DNA from: a virus | IMG/VR virus record: IMGVR_UViG_3300037560_000145 | Coordinates: 1-44,687 of that record | Strand: one strand, 5' to 3' | DNA: 44,687 bases | Shown here: positions 20,270-28,717 of the stretch, piece after piece | Position numbering within the stretch: position 1 is the first letter of the stretch | How the letters are laid out: each line of letters begins with the position of its first letter | The notes under the pieces: model-generated | Told to the model about the DNA's origin: nothing | Databases searched by the model: none | The model's input: only the letters and a program-made list of their open reading frames with translations | Position numbers and translations under genes: made by a program

Positions 20270-21667
20270 ATGCTTATACAATCTCTCACAGGCCCATTAG
20301 TAACGAGTTTGATATCATCGTTGACTGGTATTATCCAGCGCATATTCATCACTCTCGACGCCGCGCAGAATGGGAACTATTTACTGGCTTCGACGTGGAC
20401 AGCTACAGCAGATTTCAGCGTTCCCGGTGAATTCTCTACCACATCAACATCTTTCCCTCTGTCCTTAGCGGGCAACACAGGAAGCGCTAATCATAGAATA
20501 CGGGTAGAGAGCGCTACCACGATAGGCGCAGTGGTAAACGGTACGGCCCTTACTTACACAGTTCCAGCAGTTAATGATGGTAAGTTGCGTACATATTCCC
20601 TTGAGAGAACGGGAACCGTAGTAAACCTTATTCTGGACGGTGTTACCTATTTTGACGCAACAGCGGCGGCAGGTAGTTTTATACTAGATGCTATCGGACG
20701 AGATAGTGTGGGCAACTACTTTGACGGCGTAATAGCCAACGTCAAATTCACCGATCTGGACACCCCAAGCACTCTTACATTCGCATTGGATGAGACTACA
20801 GCTAATATTGAGTTACCTGCCGAGAATGTGTTTGGTAGTGAAGAGATTATCAACGGCGATTTCAGCAATGGCACTACAGATTGGCAGGAGCCTAGAGGCG
20901 CAACAACATTATCTATCGAAAGTGGCAATCTAAGGTCAACTTCTGATGGCACGGGTACTTTCGGCGTAGCTCAAGAGTTAACAGGATTAACAATTGGACA
21001 ATCATTTATACTCTCAATGCCGATAGATATTGGTAATATCTCTACCCCAACAACCTTTGAAATACGTGTTGCAGAAAACCTAGCTTTAGGTGCTGCTGTG
21101 CAGGCTATTGCATCTTCAATATCTGTTTCGGATACGTACACAGGAACATTTATAGCAACAGCAACCACTATGTTTGTTGGTGTACTCGTAGCTGGTCACT
21201 CTAGTGGGGAATTCTTTGAACTTGAACCCAATACCTCAGTCAAATCTGTCACCAACGCCGTAACCTACACCAACATACCCACAGGCGCACCAGACCGCGA
21301 ATTATTTGCTTTGGTTGGTGCTAATTGGATAGAGGGAGAGTTGTGGGATAATACGCCGACGCTGGGTTCTCAATGGACTGATAATGGTGGGGGTAGCTAT
21401 AGCTATGCAGGTGATGGGGCTTTTAATGATATGAGTGAGGAGCTGATGGATACAGGAAATGTCTATCAAGTATCTTTTGATGTTCAGTCAATATCTGGGT
21501 TAATGAAAGTATTCTCAGGGAGCGTCACAGAAGCCTATAGCAGTACAGGCATAAAATCATTCATTATGATAGCAGGGTCTGACTTTCTTGCATGGACTAG
21601 AAACAGCGGGGTTGCAAGCACTACTATGGATGCCATATCAGTCAAACGAATTCTGGAGGCTCCATAA
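20270..21667 (+). CDS. Receptor-binding/adhesin-type protein
   Basis: 465 residues. The start MLIQSLTGPLVTSLISSLTGIIQ is a recurrent opening of phage surface proteins; then a concanavalin/LamG-like beta domain (about 60-165, GKLRTYSLERTGTVVNLILDGVTYF), and a C-terminal pair of beta-sandwich carbohydrate-binding-like modules (FGSEEIINGDFSNGTTDWQ ... and a repeat near 365-455). This looks like a protein that contacts host surface glycans. It lies upstream of the terminase genes, not at the tail end, so it may be a head or neck fibre or tail fibre; placement is uncertain. No clear ribosome site. Confidence 0.65.
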   Translation: MLIQSLTGPLVTSLISSLTGIIQRIFITLDAAQNGNYLLASTWTATADFSVPGEFSTTSTSFPLSLAGNTGSANHRIRVESATTIGAVVNGTALTYTVPAVNDGKLRTYSLERTGTVVNLILDGVTYFDATAAAGSFILDAIGRDSVGNYFDGVIANVKFTDLDTPSTLTFALDETTANIELPAENVFGSEEIINGDFSNGTTDWQEPRGATTLSIESGNLRSTSDGTGTFGVAQELTGLTIGQSFILSMPIDIGNISTPTTFEIRVAENLALGAAVQAIASSISVSDTYTGTFIATATTMFVGVLVAGHSSGEFFELEPNTSVKSVTNAVTYTNIPTGAPDRELFALVGANWIEGELWDNTPTLGSQWTDNGGGSYSYAGDGAFNDMSEELMDTGNVYQVSFDVQSISGLMKVFSGSVTEAYSSTGIKSFIMIAGSDFLAWTRNSGVASTTMDAISVKRILEAP

Positions 21668-21996
21668 TGTACTCACTATACGAAGTATCAGTAGCGCCAG
21701 AAGAGCTATTAGCTAAACACCCATACCGCGCTCTCTATACTCATCAAGGGACAGACTTTTATCTGTTCTGTGAATCATTGGAAGATGTAACAAGTGTAGC
21801 AGTGGTAGACCCTGAAGAGGTGGACAAGCAAGGCTTTAATTATCCATATGATGCAAATGGTACAGGGCTGACAGAAGCCGCATTGAATGGTAGGATGAAC
21901 GCATTATTTCAAGGTCCATCATCAACGAAAGAGATACATTTGAGCAGGGCACAGGGTAGGCACATGTGGAAATCAAAATGGAAGCCGGAAGATTAA
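21667..21996 (+). CDS. Hypothetical protein coupled to the adhesin gene
   Basis: Starts in the adhesin stop (TAATG at 21667) with GGAGG six to ten bases upstream. 109 residues, mixed, without signal or membrane helix (SLYEVSVAPEELLAKHPYRALYTHQGTDFYLF). The position suggests a chaperone or partner of the adhesin, as seen for tail-fibre pairs. No family recognised. Confidence 0.55.
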   Translation: MYSLYEVSVAPEELLAKHPYRALYTHQGTDFYLFCESLEDVTSVAVVDPEEVDKQGFNYPYDANGTGLTEAALNGRMNALFQGPSSTKEIHLSRAQGRHMWKSKWKPED

Positions 21997-22044
21997 TGAG
22001 ATATGCTATAGTAAAACAATGTCGAACTTAACAGAGTTAACATT

Positions 22045-22326
22045 ATGAGCAGAATATCTATAGATGTCATATTGAAAACAGGAACTTTGGTTTATCAGGC
22101 AAGTACTTACGAAGCCGTTGAAGTAGAAATGACTGGAACTTTTGGCAGCGTTGCCACTGAAACCGAAGGCGGTGTACTGCTAAAAACAAGCACCGAAGAA
22201 GATGCATTTAAATCTGAAATTGTAAACCCCAAGTTCACGCTTACCGGCACTGGGCCAGTGGTGATAAAATTGTCCACAATCAGCGGTAAAGCTAAGATTG
22301 ACGGTGGCGTGTTATCGGCTTCTTAA
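22045..22326 (+). CDS. Hypothetical beta-rich protein, 93 residues
   Basis: SRISIDVILKTGTLVYQASTYEAVEVEMTGTFGSVATETEGG is strongly strand-rich with no cysteines, like a small virion decoration or stabiliser. A TATAGT (22010-22015) precedes it by 29 bases. No family recognised. Confidence 0.55.
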   Translation: MSRISIDVILKTGTLVYQASTYEAVEVEMTGTFGSVATETEGGVLLKTSTEEDAFKSEIVNPKFTLTGTGPVVIKLSTISGKAKIDGGVLSAS

Positions 22327-22454
22327 TACAATATAGATCAATGAGTTAGTGCAATTAAAAGCCAATAACATCCGTGATATGTTGGCAGACCTAATCGATA
22401 CCAGTGGCGTCGGTTGCAGATAAGGCTAATCGAGGTTCGATAGCCGGTGAGATA

Positions 22455-23018
22455 ATGAGCCAAAGAACGCCAACCAAGGCAGAAATCAATAGGTATGCTG
22501 AAAGTTTTGTGCTGTATGGCGATAAAACAAAGGCCGCTAAAGCCGCATATCCCAAGACCAGGGCCCGTCCAAAAGCCATTAATGAGCTAGGATCCAACCT
22601 ATATGCCATGGCAAAGGTACGCCAAAGGATTGAAGCACTCCAAATAAAAAAGCACGAAATAGCCGACAAAGAATTCAATATCAATGCCAAATATGTTCTT
22701 GGCAGACTTCACGAGATAGACACCCTAGACATCCTTGACATCATCAATGACGATTTTTCAGCGTTCAAAAAACTCTCGGAGTGGCCAAGGTCTTGGCGAA
22801 TATCTATAAGCTCGATTGACCTTAAGCGCATTATCTCCAGAGAAGGCAAGGACGATATTGAGTCACTTATCCAAAAAGTTCGGTGGCCGGATAAAACAAA
22901 GAATCTTGAAATTATGGGTAAGCATGTCGATGTCAATGCATTCAAGGAGGACGGCCAAGAGCCTGCAGCCGATTTAGCGAAAGCCCTCTATGAAATAGCC
23001 CAGAACCTACCTGGATGA
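22455..23018 (+). CDS. terS: Terminase small subunit
   Basis: Recognises phage DNA for packaging and regulates the large subunit. ATG 22455 has GGTGA upstream; the frame extends to 22404 without a good start. 187 residues: N-terminal helix-turn-helix (TPTKAEINRYAESFVLYGDKTKAAKAAYPKTRARPKAINELGSNLYAMAKVRQRI), central oligomerisation helices, C-terminal tail. It overlaps terL by four bases. Confidence 0.85.
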   Translation: MSQRTPTKAEINRYAESFVLYGDKTKAAKAAYPKTRARPKAINELGSNLYAMAKVRQRIEALQIKKHEIADKEFNINAKYVLGRLHEIDTLDILDIINDDFSAFKKLSEWPRSWRISISSIDLKRIISREGKDDIESLIQKVRWPDKTKNLEIMGKHVDVNAFKEDGQEPAADLAKALYEIAQNLPG

Positions 23019-24328
23019 ATGCCGCTCTCGATCGCCAGATGGAGAGGTGGTACCCACTTAAGGACCATCCAGTACAGTTGGCACTTGTCGCCGCCGTATC
23101 AACCGGTATCAGGTTCCCAGTAGTTCCAGCAGGCCGTCGAAGCGGCAAGACAGAAAGAGCAAAAAGGTTTGTCGCTAAGCAGGCAATGACCAACCCAAAT
23201 GAGAAATATTTCCTCGCAGCTCCAACCCGGGCCCAGGCAAAGAAGATATTTTGGCAAGATATTAAGCTTCTCACATTGTCAGCATGCCATCCCAAGCCCC
23301 CGGGCGAATCAGAGCTCATTGTTTTTCTTCCAAACGGCACAGAGATACACGTACTAGGCCTTGATAAGCCTGCACGGTTTGAGGGTACGAATTGGACAGG
23401 CGGCGTGATCGATGAGATTGCGGATATCAAAGAGGACTCGATCGATGAGAATATTATGCCAGCGCTTGATACTGTCGACCCGCGGCGCCCAGATTATCGA
23501 GCCTGGTGTTGGTTTATCGGTGTACCTGATGGGCTTGGCAAATATTACCGAATGGCTACCTATGCCGAATTCAGTGGTGATGAATTGTGGGAGCTTTTCC
23601 ATTGGAAGTCTGCAGAGATATTGCCCGCTGATGTCATCGACGCTGCAAAGCGCAGAATGTCGAAGCGTCAATTTCAGCAGGAGTATGAGGGCAGCTTTGA
23701 AACGGCCACCGGTAAGATCTACGAGGACTACAACAAAGAAAATGCCACCGATACCGCCATATTGCCACACGAAGAAATCCACTGGATGCACGATCAAAAC
23801 TACACGCCACTGTCGTCTGCCATCGGCGTGATCAGGGAAGACAGCCTATATCTGCTCGATGAGATTGTGCTAATCTCTGCAATAAGCCGCCAGTCAGCCA
23901 TGGAATTCGTCGAGAAGTACGCAGACCACGAAAACAAGATATGCAATCTTTACGGTGATCCAGCGGGCAGAGCCGGTGAAAAGCATGGTCACAGTTCAGA
24001 TTATACCGAAATCAAAGATGTCCTCGGGCACAATGGCTGGGAGGTGGTCGACATGGTCCAAGCGAGTCACCCAGCGATCAAGGACCGGCAGAATGCGGTA
24101 AGGGCCAAGATTTGCACGGCAGCCGGCGACAGGTCATTATTCGTCAACCCAGTCACTGCGCCATGGTGTCACGAGGGCCTGGCCACAGTTCAATTGATGG
24201 ATGGCTCGACCTACCAAGAAGATCAGCGCAATAAATACCAGCACATAACCACAGCGATAGGCTATTGTATAGATACGCTGTATCCGACCACCGGCGAATT
24301 CTTTGCGCCACCAGTTAGAAGAGCCTGA
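23015..24328 (+). CDS. terL: Terminase large subunit
   Basis: The packaging motor and nuclease. Walker A GRRSGKT at residues 40-46 (deviant, as usual in terminases), Walker B with catalytic Glu GVIDE at 130-134, and a C-terminal RNase H-like nuclease region (about 245-430, LYGDPAGRAGEKHGHSSDYTEI). 437 residues, a normal size. It overlaps the terS stop. The terminase type cannot be inferred to cos or pac from sequence alone; the circularly closed assembly gives no physical end. Confidence 0.93.
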   Translation: MNAALDRQMERWYPLKDHPVQLALVAAVSTGIRFPVVPAGRRSGKTERAKRFVAKQAMTNPNEKYFLAAPTRAQAKKIFWQDIKLLTLSACHPKPPGESELIVFLPNGTEIHVLGLDKPARFEGTNWTGGVIDEIADIKEDSIDENIMPALDTVDPRRPDYRAWCWFIGVPDGLGKYYRMATYAEFSGDELWELFHWKSAEILPADVIDAAKRRMSKRQFQQEYEGSFETATGKIYEDYNKENATDTAILPHEEIHWMHDQNYTPLSSAIGVIREDSLYLLDEIVLISAISRQSAMEFVEKYADHENKICNLYGDPAGRAGEKHGHSSDYTEIKDVLGHNGWEVVDMVQASHPAIKDRQNAVRAKICTAAGDRSLFVNPVTAPWCHEGLATVQLMDGSTYQEDQRNKYQHITTAIGYCIDTLYPTTGEFFAPPVRRA

Positions 24329-24397
24329 TTTGTAATGAAACCGTAATGTCTGATCTGAGGAAGAGATCTATAATTGGGCTTTCACTGGGAGGATATT

Positions 24398-24595
24398 ATG
24401 AGAATTGAAATAAAATCAGACTTACCTTTTGATGAAGGCACTTGCGATGCAGCGTTTGGATTCGCCAAAAGGATGATTATTAATGGTGTTCGCTGCAAGG
24501 CAGTTTCAAGGCGAAAGGGTTTTGTTTTGAGCGCTACACTAAAGCCGCGAAAATCTTCTATTGTTGTTACTATACACAAAGAGCCGGCAGGATGA
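24398..24595 (+). CDS. Hypothetical protein, 65 residues
   Basis: ATG 24398 has GGGAGGA five to ten bases upstream. A TATAAT (24369-24374) without a good -35 precedes it. The product is basic and strand-rich (KSDLPFDEGTCDAAFGFAKRMIINGVRCKAVSRRKGF). First of four small genes between terL and the Ntn hydrolase. No family recognised. Confidence 0.5.
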   Translation: MRIEIKSDLPFDEGTCDAAFGFAKRMIINGVRCKAVSRRKGFVLSATLKPRKSSIVVTIHKEPAG

Positions 24596-24804
24596 TTATA
24601 ATTATGAATTTTTCTAAAGTTGGTGAGGTCGAGGTGGCAACCGGAAAGAACTTCAAATATGAGCGCATCGATCAATTACATGTATTTAGCCAATCTGGTG
24701 TATTGGGCTCGCGTCGAAAGATCAGATCAACGATTAAACACCTTTCAAGAATGGGTGAGATTGTCGTCTCTCGCGGCGCAAAAACAGAAAGCATAGGGTA
24801 TTGA
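24592..24804 (+). CDS. Hypothetical basic protein, 70 residues
   Basis: Overlaps the previous stop (ATGA); an internal ATG at 24604 is an alternative start. Basic with a possible helix-turn-helix (DQLHVFSQSGVLGSRRKIRSTIKHLSRMGEIVVSRG). Probable DNA binding; no family recognised. Confidence 0.5.
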   Translation: MIIIMNFSKVGEVEVATGKNFKYERIDQLHVFSQSGVLGSRRKIRSTIKHLSRMGEIVVSRGAKTESIGY

Positions 24805-24805
24805 T

Positions 24806-25078
24806 ATGAAACTTAAAAGTTATACAACCGTTCAGTTAATTGCCGAATTAATCAGCAGGAATAAAGTCGTCGACTCTCCGAGGTCAACGAGTTATGGCTA
24901 CGGAATGAGGATTATCGATATTGGCCTTGGCAAAGACGAAATTGCCACAATTTCAATACATGATAATGGTATCGAATATTTAAAAAATTATGGAGGATCA
25001 CCTGCTGCCAGAGTGCTAAGAAATAAAGGAAGCTCCAAAGCGGCAAAGACAGCCAGAGGGAGTGCCTTAAGCCAATGA
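24806..25078 (+). CDS. Hypothetical protein, 90 residues
   Basis: Starts one base after the preceding stop. An N-terminal helical part (TTVQLIAELISRNKVVDS), a strand-rich middle and a basic C-terminal tail (GSSKAAKTARGSALSQ). Its stop overlaps the next start (ATGA). No family recognised. Confidence 0.5.
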   Translation: MKLKSYTTVQLIAELISRNKVVDSPRSTSYGYGMRIIDIGLGKDEIATISIHDNGIEYLKNYGGSPAARVLRNKGSSKAAKTARGSALSQ

Positions 25079-25251
25079 AAACAAAAGAGTTAAAAATACT
25101 CATCGAAGCCGCGGAAAGTCTCGGGCATGATGACATCGACATAATGATCGATCAATCCAGAGACGGTCAAACGAGCTACGTAAAAGCAACTGCAAGGCTG
25201 GAAAGAACTGGCGACCAAAGAGACGAAGTTGTGGTATTGGTAGTTTCTTAA
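25075..25251 (+). CDS. Small hypothetical protein, 58 residues
   Basis: Begins in the stop of the gene at 24806 (ATGA). Product MKTKELKILIEAAESLGHDD..., then DIMIDQSRDGQTSYVKATARLERTGD and VVVLVVS; a compact helix-strand protein. The following gene starts 20 bases later. No family recognised. Confidence 0.5.
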   Translation: MKTKELKILIEAAESLGHDDIDIMIDQSRDGQTSYVKATARLERTGDQRDEVVVLVVS

Positions 25252-25270
25252 TTATTAATGGGGGTGATTT

Positions 25271-25702
25271 TTGACAACAATTGCATGGGATGGAAAGAGT
25301 TTAGCAGTAGACAGCCGGACAACTTGCGGTGGCAATGTAATGACAGACAACACCGTAAAGTTACACAAAAATGTAGGAAGATTTTTAGCTGTAGCATTCT
25401 CTGGGGATCATGCTCCAATGTCTGATTTTCTTGAGTGGATTAAAGGAGGAGAAAAAGGTGACGCACCAAAAGGCGATGTTAATATAGTGGCGATAGGAAA
25501 GAACAAAAAAGCGTATGCATTGTGGCGAGAGCAAAGCAGTAAGTTTATTAATATCGATGCACCTTATACCGATGGCACAGGCCACCAAATAGCACAGGGA
25601 GCTATGGATGCCGGAGCCACTGCCGTCGAAGCTGTCAAGATATCAATCAAGCGCGACGTTTATACTGGTGGGAAAGTTAGATCATATACTCACAAGGGGT
25701 AG
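25271..25702 (+). CDS. Proteasome beta/HslV-like Ntn hydrolase
   Basis: TTG start with GGGGGTGA close upstream. After removal of Met the protein begins TTIAWDGKSLAVDSR: Thr1 is the expected nucleophile, AVDSR carries Asp13 and NTVKL Lys29, spaced 16 apart exactly as Asp17 and Lys33 in proteasome subunits; GFLAVAFSGDHA follows as the next strand. At 143 residues it is shorter than HslV (about 175), the usual size for phage-encoded relatives. It lies among small genes between terminase and the head genes. It should be a Thr-dependent peptidase or amidase; whether it acts in head assembly or on host proteins is unknown. Confidence 0.8.
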   Translation: MTTIAWDGKSLAVDSRTTCGGNVMTDNTVKLHKNVGRFLAVAFSGDHAPMSDFLEWIKGGEKGDAPKGDVNIVAIGKNKKAYALWREQSSKFINIDAPYTDGTGHQIAQGAMDAGATAVEAVKISIKRDVYTGGKVRSYTHKG

Positions 25703-25705
25703 ACC

Positions 25706-25969
25706 ATGACCATTACAATCGTATTGCCAGAAGGCGAAGGCGTTAAAGTTGGCACAGGAACTACTGTTTTTAACCATAAGGGCGATGAGATAAAAAACAT
25801 CACGAACATCAAATTAGAGATAGGTTTGGATTTGATTGTATACGCCCGCGTCGAGATTGCTGTAGGCAGCATAGAAAACATGGATAATATTCACGCACTG
25901 CTTGGCACGGAAACACTGGAACAGATTGCAGGACTTCACGGTTTCAAAATGGTCCCGATAGATGGCTGA
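25706..25969 (+). CDS. Hypothetical acidic protein, 87 residues
   Basis: Strand-rich, acidic (ITIVLPEGEGVKVGTGTTVFNHKGDEIKNI) with a helical end (IENMDNIHALLGTETLEQIAGL). AGGGG precedes the start; overlaps the MuF gene by eight bases. Probably made with the hydrolase and head proteins; no family recognised. Confidence 0.5.
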   Translation: MTITIVLPEGEGVKVGTGTTVFNHKGDEIKNITNIKLEIGLDLIVYARVEIAVGSIENMDNIHALLGTETLEQIAGLHGFKMVPIDG

Positions 25970-27191
25970 TTCAGTACTCGATGCAGAAATACGGCGGGAC
26001 GTCCAACGACAACGGTTCGGAACAGGTATTGTGCGCAATGAAATCAAGCCGACAGCGCAAAAGCTAAGCCGTTCACTTGTTCGCATCATGTCAGATTTCG
26101 ATACAGACGACATGACAAACACCGATCTGAAAAGGCTTACCGCGGAGATACGTGCAGAATTCAAGGGCGAATGGTCCGGAATGTGGGAAGATATCACCGA
26201 TGAGCTCACTGAAATGGCTGTTGTTGCCGGCGAAGATACAGCGGCCGTATACAACGACCTGACACCAGACACGATGGCAGCACCCACAGCCAAGTCAATT
26301 GAGACCGGCGTGAGAACAGCTCAAATGACACTGACCACACCAACACCACAAACCGGAGTCTGGTCTCAGTTTGTCACAACCAATATCGATTCAACTTCAA
26401 AGGCGGTTATCGGCGTTGTCCGCGACGGCTTCAATAACAACCTACCACTGTCAGAAATCACCCAGCAGCTGCGCGGTAAATTTAACCGGAAAACAAAGAC
26501 ATACGTGGGCGGCGTGCTGAATGGCGTTTCTACGTCCCGGGCTGAAGCTTTGGCCAGGACAGGTATTTCCCATCACGCCAACGTTGCCCGGGATAAGTTT
26601 GCTGACGCCAACAAAAATATTATTGAGTCAAGGATTCTATTCGCAACACTGGACAATGTAACCACAACTATTTGTTTTAGAAGGCATTTAAACGAATACA
26701 AGACCGGCGAACGATTCCCGCCACTGCCATTTCATTACAACGAGCGATCGCAGTACGTTTTCAAGACAGCAAACTTTGATCCTCTGGATACTGATCGGCC
26801 GGCTGTCGGCGGGCAAGAAGGCAAAGAAGCAGAGGAAGAATTCAACAAGCGCAAATCCAGGCAGGATAATCTGCGCGCCAACCGAGCTGAAAAGCGCGCA
26901 GACGGCGAGGCAACACCAGAAACCAAATCAAAGGTCACATTCCGAGGTAGAAAAGACACTGATATTTTTGATGTTGAGCAGATCAGTGCTAAAAAAACCT
27001 CAGATGCGTGGCTCCGGGATCAGCCGACATGGTTTGTAGAGTCATCTTTGGGGAAAAGTCGTGCTAAACTCTTTATCGATGGGGATTTACATATCGACAA
27101 CTTCACAGACATGACAGGTCGGCAGCTGACGCTCGACGAATTAAAACAGACTAGCGCAGGGTCTGCGGCATTCAATAAGGTGGACAAATGA
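25962..27191 (+). CDS. MuF-like minor head (morphogenesis) protein
   Basis: 409 residues. The C-terminal half of the N-terminal domain shows the Mu F/SPP1 gp7 pattern: SRAEALARTGISHHANVARDKF, then SRILFATLDNVTTTICFRRHLNEYKTGERFPPLPFHYNERS. The usual HPNCR becomes FHYNERS. These proteins sit inside the head and may be ejected with DNA. The C-terminal 100 residues (from SKVTFRGRK) are an extra domain. It precedes the portal gene, while in many phages MuF follows it. Confidence 0.8.
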   Translation: MADSVLDAEIRRDVQRQRFGTGIVRNEIKPTAQKLSRSLVRIMSDFDTDDMTNTDLKRLTAEIRAEFKGEWSGMWEDITDELTEMAVVAGEDTAAVYNDLTPDTMAAPTAKSIETGVRTAQMTLTTPTPQTGVWSQFVTTNIDSTSKAVIGVVRDGFNNNLPLSEITQQLRGKFNRKTKTYVGGVLNGVSTSRAEALARTGISHHANVARDKFADANKNIIESRILFATLDNVTTTICFRRHLNEYKTGERFPPLPFHYNERSQYVFKTANFDPLDTDRPAVGGQEGKEAEEEFNKRKSRQDNLRANRAEKRADGEATPETKSKVTFRGRKDTDIFDVEQISAKKTSDAWLRDQPTWFVESSLGKSRAKLFIDGDLHIDNFTDMTGRQLTLDELKQTSAGSAAFNKVDK

Positions 27192-28654
27192 GCACCACAA
27201 ACATTTTTAATACTCATCATTCCGATTATGACGACACGATTGATGCGGTAAAAACAGTGCGCGACACAATCGAGGGTTCGAACAGGATTAAGACAGGGCC
27301 GCGCGCGGAAAAATATCTTCCTGATCCGTATGGCTGCGGCGACAAGGAAATAGACCAAAGGACAGGGTTAAGCGAGAGATATGGGGTTTACAAGGCTCGT
27401 GCAGAATACGACAACTTTCCAGGCAAAACACTTTCCAGTTATCTCGGGTCGATAAACGCAATCCCGCCAAGCGTTGAAGAGATACCTCCTGAGGTCGATT
27501 ACCTGATCGACAACTCCGATGGAAACTCGACGCCATTGACCGAGTCGATCGAAATGACTCAATCCAATTTGCTGCAGGTAAAATTCCACGGTCTTTTGTC
27601 TGATTTTAATGGGCTGTCTGATACTGATGTTGCCATGACCAGGCTGCAAGCCCAAGAAATAGGGCTTCTTTCAACAATAAAGCATTACCCGAGGGAGTCG
27701 ATTATCGATTGGGAGTTCAGTTCTGCTAATGGCAAAATACAGTTAACCTTTGTTAAACTTGCCGAAAGCGTAAGCGAGATTGATAAGACTACATACAATC
27801 GAGTGGAAACAGAAAATCAGTTGATTCTGTCTCTTGATGGCAATGGTCAATACAACCAGCGGCAGGTTACCAAGGACAAAAAAGGAAACGAGGTTGTTTC
27901 AGAGGCGCTTTACCCAGAGAACCGCGGCGGCAAGATGGACTTTATACCGTTTTGTTTTGTGATAGATCAAAAATCTGAATCGTTTTCCATTCCCCGGGGG
28001 CTTGGCCTTGTTTACCCGATATCTCTCAAAGCAATCTCTCGGTACCAGGTAAACGCAGACCTGAAAGAATCATTGCATGAAGGCGCATCACCAACATCGT
28101 ACTCAAGTGGCTGGACCGAAGCCAAATGGAATCTCTATAAAAAAATGACCGGGCGCAGTAGCATCGCTCTTGGGGTTCGTGCTCACAATCCACTACCTGA
28201 AGGCTCAGTGTTCGATTTTGCGCAGTGGAACGCCAATGACAATGGTTTGTTCAAGTACATGGATGAAAACCAGAAGGAAGCCAAGGCTCTGGGCGCACGA
28301 TTCGACACATCGGACGCCAGGGATGAGGCTGTCGGTGTTGCTGAAATACGCAGCGCTGAAGAGCAGGCCGCTTTTATCAATATTCAAACATCAGTTGAGT
28401 CAGCATATAAAAAGGTTGTTTTGTGGTGCTTTTGGTTTATGGCAACAGGAACAGAAGATCCAGAAATCGATATCAAACTAAATAAAGATTTCACAGAAAT
28501 TAAACTATCAGCTCAAGAGCAGGCCGAAATTCGAAACAACGTCCAATTTGGAATTTTCGATAGAGAAGAAGGGTTGCGACAGCTTCAGCTCGGCGGTGTA
28601 CTCACTGAGACCGCGACCGCTTTACTTGACAGGCTGGAACGCAACGGACTATGA
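27188..28654 (+). CDS. Portal protein (DUF4055)
   Basis: 488 residues, with the DUF4055 portal pattern: DTIEGSNRIKTGPRAEKYLPDPYGCGDKEIDQRTGLSERYGVYKARAEYDNFPGKTLSSYLGSINA at the N-terminus and SIALGVRAHNPLPEGSVFDFAQ ... MDENQKEAKALGARF in the middle. The ring at one head vertex through which DNA is packaged; 12 copies in known systems. Overlaps the MuF stop by four bases. Confidence 0.8.
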   Translation: MSTTNIFNTHHSDYDDTIDAVKTVRDTIEGSNRIKTGPRAEKYLPDPYGCGDKEIDQRTGLSERYGVYKARAEYDNFPGKTLSSYLGSINAIPPSVEEIPPEVDYLIDNSDGNSTPLTESIEMTQSNLLQVKFHGLLSDFNGLSDTDVAMTRLQAQEIGLLSTIKHYPRESIIDWEFSSANGKIQLTFVKLAESVSEIDKTTYNRVETENQLILSLDGNGQYNQRQVTKDKKGNEVVSEALYPENRGGKMDFIPFCFVIDQKSESFSIPRGLGLVYPISLKAISRYQVNADLKESLHEGASPTSYSSGWTEAKWNLYKKMTGRSSIALGVRAHNPLPEGSVFDFAQWNANDNGLFKYMDENQKEAKALGARFDTSDARDEAVGVAEIRSAEEQAAFINIQTSVESAYKKVVLWCFWFMATGTEDPEIDIKLNKDFTEIKLSAQEQAEIRNNVQFGIFDREEGLRQLQLGGVLTETATALLDRLERNGL

Positions 28655-28717
28655 TTCTCACATCGCAGCCAAAGTTTGACTGCATTATTTTCATAAACAA
28701 CCAGTTAGGGTCTAACA

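Noticed and set aside
22348-22422. Short GTG-started frame of 24 codons before the small terminase.
   Set aside because: Very short, weak ribosome site, no features.
22404-22454. Upstream extension of the small terminase to GTG 22404.
   Set aside because: No ribosome site at 22404; ATG 22455 has GGTGA and begins at the conserved MSQRTPTKAE.
22425-22460. GGTTCGA in the gap before the small terminase, as a tRNA T-arm.
   Set aside because: Flanking bases do not form a T-stem, D-arm or acceptor stem; no tRNA fold was found.
23354-23797. Minus-strand frame opposite terminase large subunit.
   Set aside because: Shadow of terL, no independent evidence.
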